From Curtobacterium sp. ER1/6 (GTDB taxonomy: Bacteria > Actinomycetota > Actinomycetes > Actinomycetales > Microbacteriaceae), in assembly GCF_001742745.1 (NCBI RefSeq), contig NZ_MJAK01000001.1, positions 62,001-126,000 on the forward strand: a stretch of DNA of 64,000 bases. The letters are read 5' to 3'. Position numbers and translations under genes: made by a program. Shown one piece after another: positions 34,319 through 43,014 of the stretch. The notes below the pieces were generated by a model. The model was not told the origin of the DNA. It saw nothing but the letters and a program-made list of their open reading frames with translations, and made no database searches. Position 1 is the stretch's first letter; each line of letters begins with the position of its first letter.

Positions 34319-35623
34319 TCAGAAGTCGAACAGGTTCGCCCGCAGGCCCCCGTCGCCGTACTCCCGGCGGAGGAGCCCGCGACGCCGGAGCGCCGGCACC
34401 AGGTCGCCCGTCATCCGGTACACCTGCGCGGGGTGCAGGTCGCCGGACAGGATGAAGCCGTCGTTGTCGGCGTCCGCGCCGAGCTCCTCCGCGAAGTCCG
34501 CGAACTCCTCGGCGGTCCCGACGAAGCCCTCGTGCGCACTGATCCGACCGAGCCGGGCCTTCCGCGCGAGGAGCTCCCGCAGCGGTGCGTCCGGGGTGTC
34601 CCCGACGAGCCCGCGGATCGTCCCGGCCGACACGTGGTCGCCGAAGGTGCCGGCCGGGATCGGCGCGTCGAGGTCGAGGGCGAGCAGGTCGGTCTCCGAG
34701 TCGCTCGACCACGCGACGGCCGCGGCGCGCAGGTCGTCGTCGGACGGGTGTCGTGACGCCTCGACGATCCGGTCGGCCTCCTCGACGGAGGGCACCAGCA
34801 CGGGCTTCAGCACGAACAGCACCCGGAGGTCGTCGGCGCTCCGCCCCGCGTCCGTGGCGGCCGTCAGGACCTGCTCACGGTAGGAGCGGACCGCGGCGGC
34901 CGTGAGCGGCGCCAGCGCGAGCTGGACGTCGGAGTGCGTGCCGGCGAAGCCCAGGCCGCGGCCCGAGCCGCCGGGGGAGACGACGACCGGGTCGGTGTCG
35001 AGCGGCAGCGCGTTGAGCGGGCCGTCCGCGGTGAAGTACGCGCCCTCGTGGTGGAACGCGTCGAGGGCGCCGCCGTCGGCGAAGTGCCAGTCGGAGGGGT
35101 CGCCGACGTACCCGTCGCCCCACGAGCGCCAGAGGCGACGGAGCAGGGTGATCCACTCCTCGGCGCGGTCGTAGGCGGCGTCGTGGGGGAGCGGGGCCGC
35201 ACCGACGTGCCGGGCGCTCCCCGTGTCCGTGACGACGTTGAGCCCGAACCGGTCCGAGGACAGGTGCGCGAGCGTCGCCGCCTGCCGGGCCGCGAGGTAC
35301 GGGGGCGTGATGCCCGCGTTGACGGTCGGCGCGATGCCGATGTGCTCCGTCGCCGCGAACAGGTACGGCGCGAGGAGCAGCGGGTCGTGCTTCGGGCCGC
35401 CGTACGCCTGGCGGATGCGCAGGTCGAGGGTCGCGGGGCTGCCGAGCGAGATCGCGTCCTCGGCGATGACGAGGTCCATGCCGGCGTCCTCGAGCGCACG
35501 CACGGACTGCTGGTACAGGGCCGGCTTCGTCCAGTCGTGGCCCCAGTCCCAGTCGGCCCGACCCCACGCCTGCGGGCCGAAGCCCCGCGAGAAGAAGTAC
35601 CCGAAGTGCTGCAGGTCGCCCAT
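34319..35623 (-). CDS. LLM-class flavin-dependent monooxygenase (NtaA/SnaA/DszA-like)
   Basis: FMN-reduced-dependent monooxygenase of the bacterial luciferase-like family, 434 residues. Typical segments are FGYFFSRGFGPQAWG, MDLVIAEDAISLGSPATLDLRIRQAYGGPKHDPLLLAPYLFAAT, IGIAPTVNAGITPPYLAARQAATLAHLSSDRFGLNVVTDTG and SPGGSGRGLGFAGTHSDVQLAL. Family members often release sulfur or attack organosulfur and aminocarboxylate compounds. The ATG lies two bases after the MetY stop, so this is a two-gene operon with a sulfhydrylase, which hints at organosulfur use (inference). Confidence 0.9.
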   Translation of the reverse strand: MGDLQHFGYFFSRGFGPQAWGRADWDWGHDWTKPALYQQSVRALEDAGMDLVIAEDAISLGSPATLDLRIRQAYGGPKHDPLLLAPYLFAATEHIGIAPTVNAGITPPYLAARQAATLAHLSSDRFGLNVVTDTGSARHVGAAPLPHDAAYDRAEEWITLLRRLWRSWGDGYVGDPSDWHFADGGALDAFHHEGAYFTADGPLNALPLDTDPVVVSPGGSGRGLGFAGTHSDVQLALAPLTAAAVRSYREQVLTAATDAGRSADDLRVLFVLKPVLVPSVEEADRIVEASRHPSDDDLRAAAVAWSSDSETDLLALDLDAPIPAGTFGDHVSAGTIRGLVGDTPDAPLRELLARKARLGRISAHEGFVGTAEEFADFAEELGADADNDGFILSGDLHPAQVYRMTGDLVPALRRRGLLRREYGDGGLRANLFDF

Positions 35624-35625
35624 GC

Positions 35626-37014
35626 TCAGACCTCCTCGACCACGACGTGGCCCTGCGGGACCGTGTGTGCGAGGGAAGCGACCTCCGAGGCGGGGGCGGG
35701 GCGTGCCTCCCGGCCGGTGACCGCGCGCGCCGCGGCGAGGCCGCGCTCCAGGTCGCGGAGCAGGTCGGCGACGTCCTCGATGCCGATCGACAAACGGACC
35801 AGCCCGTCGCCGATCCCGAGGTCCGCCCGCTCGGACGCGGTGCGCCCGGCGTGCGTCGTGGTCGCCGGGTGGAGCACGAGCGAGCGGACGTCGCCGAGGT
35901 GGGTCATCCGGCTGAACAGCTCGACCGCGTCGATGAACGCGCGAGCCGCGGGCTCGCCGCCGGCGAGCGTGAACGCGAAGACGGAGCCGGCCCCGCGGGG
36001 CAGGTAGCGCTGTGCGAGGTCGTGGTACGGACTGGAGGCGAGACCCGCGTGGTCGACGCTCGTCACCTCCGGCTGCTGCTCCAGGAAGGACGCGACGGCC
36101 AGCGCGTTCGCGCTGTGGCGTTCGACGCGCAGCGACAGGGTCTCGATGCCCTGGCGGAGCAGGAACGCGTTGAACGGCGACGGCGACGGGCCGATCCGGG
36201 AGGCGACGACGTCGCGGGCGTAGACCACGAAGGCCCGGCTGCCGTACCGCTCGACGTAGCTCTGACCGCCGAGGGCCCGGTCAGGTGTCGTGAGGTGCGC
36301 GAAGCGCTCAAGGTGGCGGGACCAGTCGAACCGGCCGCCGTCGACGACGAGCCCGCCGAGGCCGGCACCGTGCCCGGAGAGGAACTTCGAGGCGGAGTGC
36401 ACGACGACGTCGGCGCCGTGCTCGACCGGCCGGACGAGGTACGGCGTCGCCAGGGTGTTGTCGACGACGAGCGGCACCCCGGCCCGGTGCGCGGTGTCGG
36501 CGACCCCGGTGATGTCGAGGACGTCGTTCTTCGGGTTCGGGATCGTCTCGGCGAAGAAGAGCTTCGTGTTCGGTCGGACCGCGCGCGCCCACGCGTCCAG
36601 GTCGCGCTGGTCGGCGACGAAGTCGACCTCGATGCCGAGGCGCGCGAGGTTCTGCAGGAGCAGGCCCTTGGTGCCCTCGTAGATGCTCCGGGCGCTCACC
36701 ACGTGGTCGCCGGCCTCGAGCAGCCCGAGCAGCGCGACCGTCACCGCGGCCTGGCCGCTGCCGACGAGGATCGCCTCGGGGCTCCGCTCCAGCAGGGCGA
36801 CGCGGCGCTCGACGTCGGCGTTCGTCGGGTTGCCGAGCCGGGTGTACGTGTAGCCGTCGTCGGTGCCGGCGAAGCGGTCGCGGGCCTGCTCGAAGTCGTC
36901 GAAGAGGAACCCGGAAGACATGTGGATCGCGGGCACCCGTGCGCCGTGTGCGGTGTCGGGCAGGAAGCCGCCGTGCACCTGTTCGGTCGCGAAGCCGTGG
37001 CCGTCGTCCGTCAT
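35626..37014 (-). CDS. metY: O-acetylhomoserine sulfhydrylase (Cys/Met metabolism PLP enzyme)
   Basis: PLP enzyme, 462 residues, that makes homocysteine from O-acetylhomoserine and sulfide. FATEQVHGGFLPDTAHGARVPAIHMSSGFLFDDFEQA and TYTRLGNPTNADVERRVALLE are typical of the MetY branch. PLP-site residues are in VVDNTLATPYLVRPVEHGADVVVHSASKFLSGHG (Schiff-base Lys). AGGAGGGG lies before the ATG (minus strand, about 37017-37025). I checked the 127-bp upstream region for a SAM riboswitch and saw no convincing one. It is coupled to the flavin monooxygenase. Confidence 0.92.
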   Translation of the reverse strand: MTDDGHGFATEQVHGGFLPDTAHGARVPAIHMSSGFLFDDFEQARDRFAGTDDGYTYTRLGNPTNADVERRVALLERSPEAILVGSGQAAVTVALLGLLEAGDHVVSARSIYEGTKGLLLQNLARLGIEVDFVADQRDLDAWARAVRPNTKLFFAETIPNPKNDVLDITGVADTAHRAGVPLVVDNTLATPYLVRPVEHGADVVVHSASKFLSGHGAGLGGLVVDGGRFDWSRHLERFAHLTTPDRALGGQSYVERYGSRAFVVYARDVVASRIGPSPSPFNAFLLRQGIETLSLRVERHSANALAVASFLEQQPEVTSVDHAGLASSPYHDLAQRYLPRGAGSVFAFTLAGGEPAARAFIDAVELFSRMTHLGDVRSLVLHPATTTHAGRTASERADLGIGDGLVRLSIGIEDVADLLRDLERGLAAARAVTGREARPAPASEVASLAHTVPQGHVVVEEV

Positions 37015-37141
37015 GGTCCCCTCCTGGTGTCCTGGGTCGTGCGGGTACTCTCGCAGCCCGCGCGGCGGCGCGCCGTTGTGCGGCGTCCGGTTACGTCCGC
37101 GGGTGCCCCCGCTCGCGCAGCGACGGCGCGACGGCGGTGCG

Positions 37142-37855
37142 TTAGACCAGCGCGCGCACCCCGGCCGCGACGGTGTCCCAGGTCGCCAGCAGCGGCTCGC
37201 GAGCGAGCCAGACCACGACGCCGTTCACCGCGACGAACAGCACGAACCAGAGCACGGCCGGCACCCGCATCTCGGCGGCGGCGATGTGGAAGTCCGTCTG
37301 CACGCGTGCCCCCGTGGCGAGCCACCGGGCGACGTGCACGAGCGACCGGAGCCCGTCGACCACGAACGCCGCGCCGACCGCGGCGACGACGAGCACGGTC
37401 GCCTCCGAGGGGCGGAGCGCGACCCACAGCGCGAGCGCGTCGAACCCGACCACCACGAGCAGCCCGAACCAGTTCCGGACGAACGCCAGGGCGACGAGCC
37501 CGACGACCGCGAGCACCGCGACCGGCAGCCACCGCGAACCCTCGAGCACCCCGGTCACGAGCAGGACGCCCGCCCAGAGCGGGGCGCTGTACCCGGCGAA
37601 CAGGTTGAGGACCCGGACGAGCCAGCGGATGCCGCCGGGCACCCGGCCGAGGCGTACCCAGGCCTCGCCGGAGCCGTCGGGGTGCAGGTCGATGCGGTCG
37701 ATGCGGCCGCCGAACGGCACGACGACGACGCAGTGACCGACCTCGTGCACGATGGTCGCGGCGATCCGCGCGACCCGGCCGAGCAGGGGGACGAACGGCA
37801 GGACGGCGCCGACCAGGACGGCGACGAACACGAGGGGCGGGGCTGCTGCGGTCAA
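37142..37855 (-). CDS. M50B-like membrane metallopeptidase homologue
   Basis: Integral membrane protein of 237 residues with about six hydrophobic helices. ATIVHEVGHCVVVVPFGGRIDRIDL contains the HExGH zinc motif of the M50B-like group, and the C-terminal VQTDFHIAAAEMRVPAVLWF matches related proteins. The substrate is unknown; regulated intramembrane proteolysis is the family theme. The ATG start faces no other gene for 81 bp upstream. Confidence 0.82.
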   Translation of the reverse strand: MTAAAPPLVFVAVLVGAVLPFVPLLGRVARIAATIVHEVGHCVVVVPFGGRIDRIDLHPDGSGEAWVRLGRVPGGIRWLVRVLNLFAGYSAPLWAGVLLVTGVLEGSRWLPVAVLAVVGLVALAFVRNWFGLLVVVGFDALALWVALRPSEATVLVVAAVGAAFVVDGLRSLVHVARWLATGARVQTDFHIAAAEMRVPAVLWFVLFVAVNGVVVWLAREPLLATWDTVAAGVRALV

Positions 37856-37936
37856 GGCACCAGGATCGCAGGCCCCGACGGGGAGACGTCTGGGCGCGGT
37901 CGCGGGCGCGCCTGCGCAGCCGCCGACGCCGGCCGT

Positions 37937-38068
37937 CTAGGTGATGGCGTCGACGACCACGAGCACCACGACCACGACGGTCGCGACGATCGCGAGGCCC
38001 GCCAGCACGGCGAGGAACACCGTGAGCTTGTTGGTGTGCGTGTGCCTGGCTATTCGACCGTCACCCAC
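37937..38068 (-). CDS. Small single-pass membrane protein overlapping glmS end
   Basis: Product of 43 residues, VGDGRIARHTHTNK followed by one hydrophobic helix (LTVFLAVLAGLAIVATVVVVVLVVV) and DAIT. The GTG start lies inside the last codons of glmS in another frame, so translation would be coupled. No ribosome-binding site of its own is clear, and the frame extends further upstream inside glmS. The hydrophobic run is strong evidence for a real membrane peptide. Function unknown. Confidence 0.45.
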   Translation of the reverse strand: MGDGRIARHTHTNKLTVFLAVLAGLAIVATVVVVVLVVVDAIT

Positions 38069-39882
38069 TTCGCGAGGTTGCGGGGCTTGTCCACGTCGCA
38101 GCCGAGCTGCAGCGCGAGTTCGCGGGCGAGCATCTGGAGCGGCACGACGGCCTCGATCGGACCCCACGGTGCGGTCGAGCGTCCCCACGCCAGGTCGGCG
38201 GCGTCGGTGCGTCGGGGGAGCGCCGGCAGGTCGGTGCCCTCGCCGCCGACGGTGACGACGAACCCGCCCCGCGCCCGTACCTCGGCGACCGCCCACTGCA
38301 GGCGCGGGTCACCGTGGTCGACGACGACGACCGGGGTGCCCTCGTCGACGAGGGCGAGCGGGCCGTGCTTCAGCTCGCCGGCCGGGTACGCCTCGGCCCA
38401 GCGGTAGCTGAGGACCTCGAGCTTCAGCGCTCCCTCCGCCGCGTAGGGGAGTCCGGGTCCGCGGCCGAGGAAGAGGAACCCCGGGGCGTCCCGCACCGTG
38501 GTCGCGAGCAGGGGCACCCGGTCGGCGGCGACGGCTGCGGCCGTGGCCATCCGCTCGGGCAGCTCCGCCAGCTCGTCGACGAGGGCGGCCGCACGGCTCG
38601 CCTCGAGCCGGCCCGAGGCGACGAGGGCGGACACGACGGCGGTGACCCCGACCAGGACCTGGGCCGTGAACGTCTTCGTCGCGGCGACGCCGACCTCCGG
38701 TCCCGCGTGGCAGTCGAGGACGGCGTCGGCCCGCCGGGCCAGGGACGAGTGCACGTTGTTCGTCAGCGCGAGCACCGGGTGCCGCTCGTCGAGCCGGTCG
38801 AGCGCACGGAGGACGTCGGCGGTCTCACCGGACTGGCTGATGGCGACCACGAGCGTCCCCGGCGTGAGGACCACGTGGTCGACCTCGCTCGCGACGACGA
38901 TGTCCGTCGGGACGCCGCCGAGGGTGCGGAGCGTGCCCGCGATGACCTGCCCGGCGTGCAGGGACGTCCCGCACGCGACGACCGCCAACCGATCGAACGG
39001 CGGCAGGCCGAGCCCGACCCACGTGCTGCCGTCCGCGGTCCGCCGTCGGACCCGGTCGAGCAGCGCCGCGACGACCTCCGGCTGCTCGCCGATCTCCTTC
39101 GCCATGTGGTCCGGGTGGTCGCCGAGCTCGAGCGCACTCGGCGCGAACGGCGATGCTGTCGGGAACGGCACCGGCACCGCGACGCCCTCCGACGACCAGC
39201 TCCACGCCTCGCCGAGCTCCACGACGTCGCCGTCGCGCAGCGGCACGAAGGTCTCGCACCACTCCGCGATGGCACCGACGTCACTCGACACGAAGTCGCC
39301 GCGGTCGGACCGTGCGACGACGAGCGGCGAACGGTCCGCCGCCGCGACCATCCGGCCGTCCCGGGCGTCGAGGACGACGATCGCCCACGACCCCTCGAGC
39401 TGCGCGACCGCGATGTGGACGGCCAGCAGGAGGTCGGGGTCGACGCCCAGGGCCCGCTCCACGAGGTGCGCGATCACCTCGGAGTCGACGTCGGACCGGA
39501 ACACGTGCCCCTGCCGCTCGAGGGTGGCACGGAGCCGGTCGGCGTTGTCGATGGTCCCGTTGTGCACGATGCTGATGCGCCCCGAGCAGTCGGCGTGCGG
39601 GTGCGCGTTCTCCTCGCGCACGGCACCGTCCGTGGCCCAGCGCGTGTGCCCGATGCCGACGCCGGAACGGGCGTCGGACGCGGGGGCGGCGTCGGCGCGC
39701 GCGGCGACCAGCGCACGGAGGTCGCCGACGCGGGACACCGAGCGGACCGTCTCGAGCTTCCCGGACGCCGTCCGCACGGCGATGCCGACCGAGTCGTACC
39801 CCCGGTACTCCAGGCGCTCGAGACCGTCGAGCAGGAAGGGGGTCGCGTCGTCACTGACACGGGCCGCGATGATGCCGCACAT
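38050..39882 (-). CDS. glmS: Glutamine--fructose-6-phosphate aminotransferase
   Basis: Makes glucosamine-6-phosphate from fructose-6-phosphate and glutamine, the first step to UDP-GlcNAc for cell wall. The 610-residue product starts MCGIIAARVSDDATPFLLDGLERLEYRGYDSVGIAV, with Cys2 as the glutaminase nucleophile, so the start must be 39882. The glutaminase domain continues with GIGHTRWATDGAVREENAHPH. Two SIS domains follow (VVACGTSLHAGQVI, SQSGETADVLRALD), ending DVDKPRNLAKWVTVE. The N-terminus differs from the usual MCGIVGY, so this may be a second GlmS copy. Confidence 0.94.
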   Translation of the reverse strand: MCGIIAARVSDDATPFLLDGLERLEYRGYDSVGIAVRTASGKLETVRSVSRVGDLRALVAARADAAPASDARSGVGIGHTRWATDGAVREENAHPHADCSGRISIVHNGTIDNADRLRATLERQGHVFRSDVDSEVIAHLVERALGVDPDLLLAVHIAVAQLEGSWAIVVLDARDGRMVAAADRSPLVVARSDRGDFVSSDVGAIAEWCETFVPLRDGDVVELGEAWSWSSEGVAVPVPFPTASPFAPSALELGDHPDHMAKEIGEQPEVVAALLDRVRRRTADGSTWVGLGLPPFDRLAVVACGTSLHAGQVIAGTLRTLGGVPTDIVVASEVDHVVLTPGTLVVAISQSGETADVLRALDRLDERHPVLALTNNVHSSLARRADAVLDCHAGPEVGVAATKTFTAQVLVGVTAVVSALVASGRLEASRAAALVDELAELPERMATAAAVAADRVPLLATTVRDAPGFLFLGRGPGLPYAAEGALKLEVLSYRWAEAYPAGELKHGPLALVDEGTPVVVVDHGDPRLQWAVAEVRARGGFVVTVGGEGTDLPALPRRTDAADLAWGRSTAPWGPIEAVVPLQMLARELALQLGCDVDKPRNLAKWVTVE

Positions 39883-40206
39883 CTGGTGTCCGTTCGGGTG
39901 GGGACCGCGGGGTCGGTCGAGGGGAGCGGCACCGACCGCCGTCGGGTCTGCCGCGTGTCCGGGTCCGTCGGTCGTGTCCGTCCGCGGATCAGGCGGGGAC
40001 GGACCCGGGGCGACGGTTCGGGTACCGGACGTTCGGGGTGCGGGCTGGCCCTCCGGGGAGGGCACGGCGGTCGGTGCACGAGAAGCCTCACCCGGTGCCC
40101 CCGTCGCGACAACACCCGCCGCCCGCTCTTGCGGTTCACCGCCGTCGCGGTGCGACGCGGCGGCGGACGGTGCGGTCTCCCGCAACCCGGCACCGGGGCG
40201 GACGCC
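39883..40206 (-). other. Long glmS upstream region
   Basis: About 320 bp between glmS and the hairpin behind the LuxR-type regulator. The glmS frame is open through it but cannot be coding, because GlmS needs Met-Cys at its start. It includes a short stem CCCTCCGGGGAGGG near 40051-40064. I see no clear promoter and no glmS-ribozyme-like core. Confidence 0.5.
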
Positions 40207-40268
40207 CCCGACCACGCGACGGGAGGCCCGGTGCCAGCCGGCACCGGGCCTCCCGTCGCGTGGTCGGG
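40207..40268. terminator. GGGAGGC hairpin, copy 4: perfect 29-bp stem
   Basis: Arms 40207-40235 and 40240-40268 pair without mismatch around the loop AGCC. The core is GACGGGAGGCCCGGTGCC. It begins 10 bases after the stop of the LuxR-type regulator and separates it from glmS. Confidence 0.9.
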
Positions 40269-40278
40269 TCGCGACCGG

Positions 40279-43014
40279 TCAGGTGAGCAGCGCCACCAGG
40301 TGGGAGCGCGAGCGCGCACCCACCTTGCGGTAGATCTGCGTCAGCCGGAGCTCGACCGTCCGCTGTGACATGAAGAGCGACGACGCGATCTCCCGGTTGC
40401 GGTAGCCCTCGGTCACCTTCTGCACCACGGCACGTTCCTCGGCCGTCAGCGACGTGAGCACCGCCGACGCGTCCGGAGCGCTCCGCGGAGTCCCGGGACC
40501 CGGCGCGGACGGCGTCGGGCCGGAACGGAGCGAGGTCGGCACGCCGAACGACGGCATCGCGGCCGGGGCCTGGGGCGTCGCCAGCGGGCGCCGGAGCCCC
40601 GCCGCCTCGTACGCCGCGGCGGCGGCGGCACCGAGCCGCGGACGCTCCGCGACGGTGCCGACGACCGCGAGCGCGGCGAACGTGCGCGCGCGCTCGTACT
40701 GCGAGTCGTGCGGCTGGAACAGTTCCAGTGCCCGACGCCGTGCGGTCTCGCGGGTGGTGTCGTCGGCGACGAGCGCCAGGCTCCGAGCGAGCACCAGGGC
40801 ACCCCAGCGCGACGGGCGGGCGTGGTGGTCGGCCGCGAGCCGGGCCGTCGCCGCACGGGCGTCGTCGATCCGGCCGGAGCGGACGTACCCCTCGACGAGG
40901 TCCCCGAGGTGCCGGAGCACCGCCGGGTTCCGCAGGGACCGACCGACCGCGTCGGCCGCCTCGAGTGCCACGACGGCCTCCTCGACGCGCCCGTCGAGCA
41001 GGAGCACCCGACCGCGCAGCGCGTGCAGCTTCGCCGTCGTGCCCCAGAGGAGCGCCGTCGAGCGGAGTGCCAGGCAGCGGTCGACGACCTCGAGCGCCTC
41101 GTACGAGCGTCCCTCGGCGAAGTGCCGCCAGGCGATCGCGACGACCCGCGAGGGCTCCCGGACGCGCTGGGCGGCCCCCGCACCAGCCTCCCACGCGTCC
41201 ACCGCGCGGAGGGCCTGTCGGAAGTTGCCCGACCGCAGCTCGTTCTCCGCCGTCAGGTACCGGGCTCCCTCGGCCCAGACGGTCTGCGTGTCCTGGCTGC
41301 GGGCCAGCACGAGGGCGAAGACCCGCCGGGCGCTGCGGGCGCGCTCGGCGATGCTCAGGGCGTGCGCCACCAGGAGCAGGGCGGGGTCCGACATCGCGAG
41401 GAGCCGCGCGGTCGCGAGTCCGTCGTACAGCTCGGTGTCGGCCGGCAGGGTGCCGTCGACCGCGGCCACGAGGCACTGCACGGCGCCGGCGATCTCCGCG
41501 GTGTGCGGGGTGAGCACCGGTCCGAGCTGCTCCACCCGAGCGAGGAGGTCCCTGGCCTGCTCGAGGTCCCACGTCTCCGCGCGGAAGCTCGCGACCATCG
41601 CCAGGAGTCCGGCGACGGCGGGGGCTTCGGGTGCTCCCGCCGCGACGGGGACGAGCAGCTCGTCCGCGTGCACGGTCTCGCCGCGCAGGTACTGGACCGA
41701 GTACAGCAGCCGGAGCCGCCGCACCTCGTCCTCCTGGCGACGGAACGGACGGATCGCGGCGAGGTAGCGCGCCGCCAGGCCGAGCAGGCGCTGCGCGAGC
41801 ATCGCCTCGGCGACGCGGAGCAGCGCGGCGCGCTCGTCCTCGCACCCCGAGCCGACGTGCAGGGCACGCTCCGCCAGGGCGACCGCGGCGTGCGGCGCTC
41901 CGTCGGCGACGTGGCCCGCGGCGGCCTCGAGCAGCGCGACCGAGTCGGGCACGTCGTCGACGAAGCTGCGGTGCCACGCGGCGGCACGGGGGTCGACGTC
42001 GGCGCTCGCCGCGGCCAGCTCCGTGTGCAGGGACCGGCGGGACCTCGCGGTCATGCGCCAGTACAGCGCCGACCGGACGAGCGGGTCGCGGACGGTCGCG
42101 GACTGCCCGCGGACCACCACGAGCCCCGCGTCGGCGAGGTCGTCGAGGGCGTCGCGGTCCCATCCGGTGGTCCGCGCCACCGGCACGAGTGCGAGCCGGG
42201 CGAGGACGTCCAGATCACGTCCCGCGTCGGCGCCGTCGGTCCGCGCGCCGCCGGCGGCGACACCGTCGAGACGCTCGAGCGTCGACGCGGCGATCGCCTC
42301 GGTCGTCGCGGTGGGGCGCAGCGGCAGCACGAGCGGCTCCGCTCCGGTGAGCTGCGCGTGGCTCAGTGCCTCGAACTGCTCACGGAGCACCCCGGGGTTG
42401 CCCCCGGTCGCGTCGGCGAGGATCGCGAGGACACCGTCGTTGGCACCCTCGGGCGCCATGCTCCTGGCGAGGACGAGTGCGTCGTCGGCCGCGAGCGGCT
42501 CGAGGCGCAGCATCGGCAGCGCGGCGAGCGGGCTGCCGGACGACACCGAGCGCACCGTGGCCACCAGGCGGAGCGCCGTGCCGGCGAGCCGACCGGCGAG
42601 GAACGCGATGAGCTCCTGGCTGTCCTCGTCCATCCGGTCGAGGTCGTCGATGAGGACGACCGTCGGCGGGAGGGTCAGGGTCTGCACGGCCTCGAGGAAG
42701 TCGTGCGCGGCCGCCAGACCGGACGGCGCACCGGTCCCGGCAGCGCCCGCCTGCAGCAGGTGGGCGATGTGGGCGGTGGCTCGGGGGTCGTCGAGCGCGG
42801 TGAACAGGGAGGTCACGCCGGCCAGGGGCCAACGGGACTCGCTCCCGTTGACACCGACCCGCACGACGGGGAGGGGGACGCGGTCTGCGACCGCGTCGAG
42901 GACGCTGCTGCGCCCGGAACCAGGGTCGCCGACGACGACCATCGCGGACTCACGAGGGAGTGCTGCGAGGGTCGTGATCCGGTCGACCTCGAGACGGCGA
43001 CCGGTGAGTGCCAT
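40279..43014 (-). CDS. LuxR-family regulator with N-terminal ATPase (LAL-like)
   Basis: Transcription factor of 911 residues. The N-terminal STAND-type ATPase domain has GDPGSGRSSVLDAV at residues 29-42, where the Walker A Lys is Arg (residue 35), and Walker B PPTVVLIDDLDRMDEDS. A long helical TPR-like middle follows. The C-terminal LuxR helix-turn-helix reads LTAEERAVVQKVTEGYRNREIASSLFMSQRTVELRLTQIYRKVGARSRSHLVALL. GGAGG lies before the ATG. The targets are unknown. It stands alone, with 549 bp of non-coding DNA upstream. Confidence 0.88.
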   Translation of the reverse strand: MALTGRRLEVDRITTLAALPRESAMVVVGDPGSGRSSVLDAVADRVPLPVVRVGVNGSESRWPLAGVTSLFTALDDPRATAHIAHLLQAGAAGTGAPSGLAAAHDFLEAVQTLTLPPTVVLIDDLDRMDEDSQELIAFLAGRLAGTALRLVATVRSVSSGSPLAALPMLRLEPLAADDALVLARSMAPEGANDGVLAILADATGGNPGVLREQFEALSHAQLTGAEPLVLPLRPTATTEAIAASTLERLDGVAAGGARTDGADAGRDLDVLARLALVPVARTTGWDRDALDDLADAGLVVVRGQSATVRDPLVRSALYWRMTARSRRSLHTELAAASADVDPRAAAWHRSFVDDVPDSVALLEAAAGHVADGAPHAAVALAERALHVGSGCEDERAALLRVAEAMLAQRLLGLAARYLAAIRPFRRQEDEVRRLRLLYSVQYLRGETVHADELLVPVAAGAPEAPAVAGLLAMVASFRAETWDLEQARDLLARVEQLGPVLTPHTAEIAGAVQCLVAAVDGTLPADTELYDGLATARLLAMSDPALLLVAHALSIAERARSARRVFALVLARSQDTQTVWAEGARYLTAENELRSGNFRQALRAVDAWEAGAGAAQRVREPSRVVAIAWRHFAEGRSYEALEVVDRCLALRSTALLWGTTAKLHALRGRVLLLDGRVEEAVVALEAADAVGRSLRNPAVLRHLGDLVEGYVRSGRIDDARAATARLAADHHARPSRWGALVLARSLALVADDTTRETARRRALELFQPHDSQYERARTFAALAVVGTVAERPRLGAAAAAAYEAAGLRRPLATPQAPAAMPSFGVPTSLRSGPTPSAPGPGTPRSAPDASAVLTSLTAEERAVVQKVTEGYRNREIASSLFMSQRTVELRLTQIYRKVGARSRSHLVALLT

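Noticed and set aside
37015-37141. SAM riboswitch upstream of metY
   Set aside because: Searched by eye for SAM-I and SAM-IV core features on the minus strand; the sequence is G+C-rich without a convincing multi-stem core.
39883-40206. glmS ribozyme or riboswitch upstream of glmS
   Set aside because: glmS ribozymes are known mainly from Firmicutes, and I cannot find the conserved core. Only the long leader is reported.
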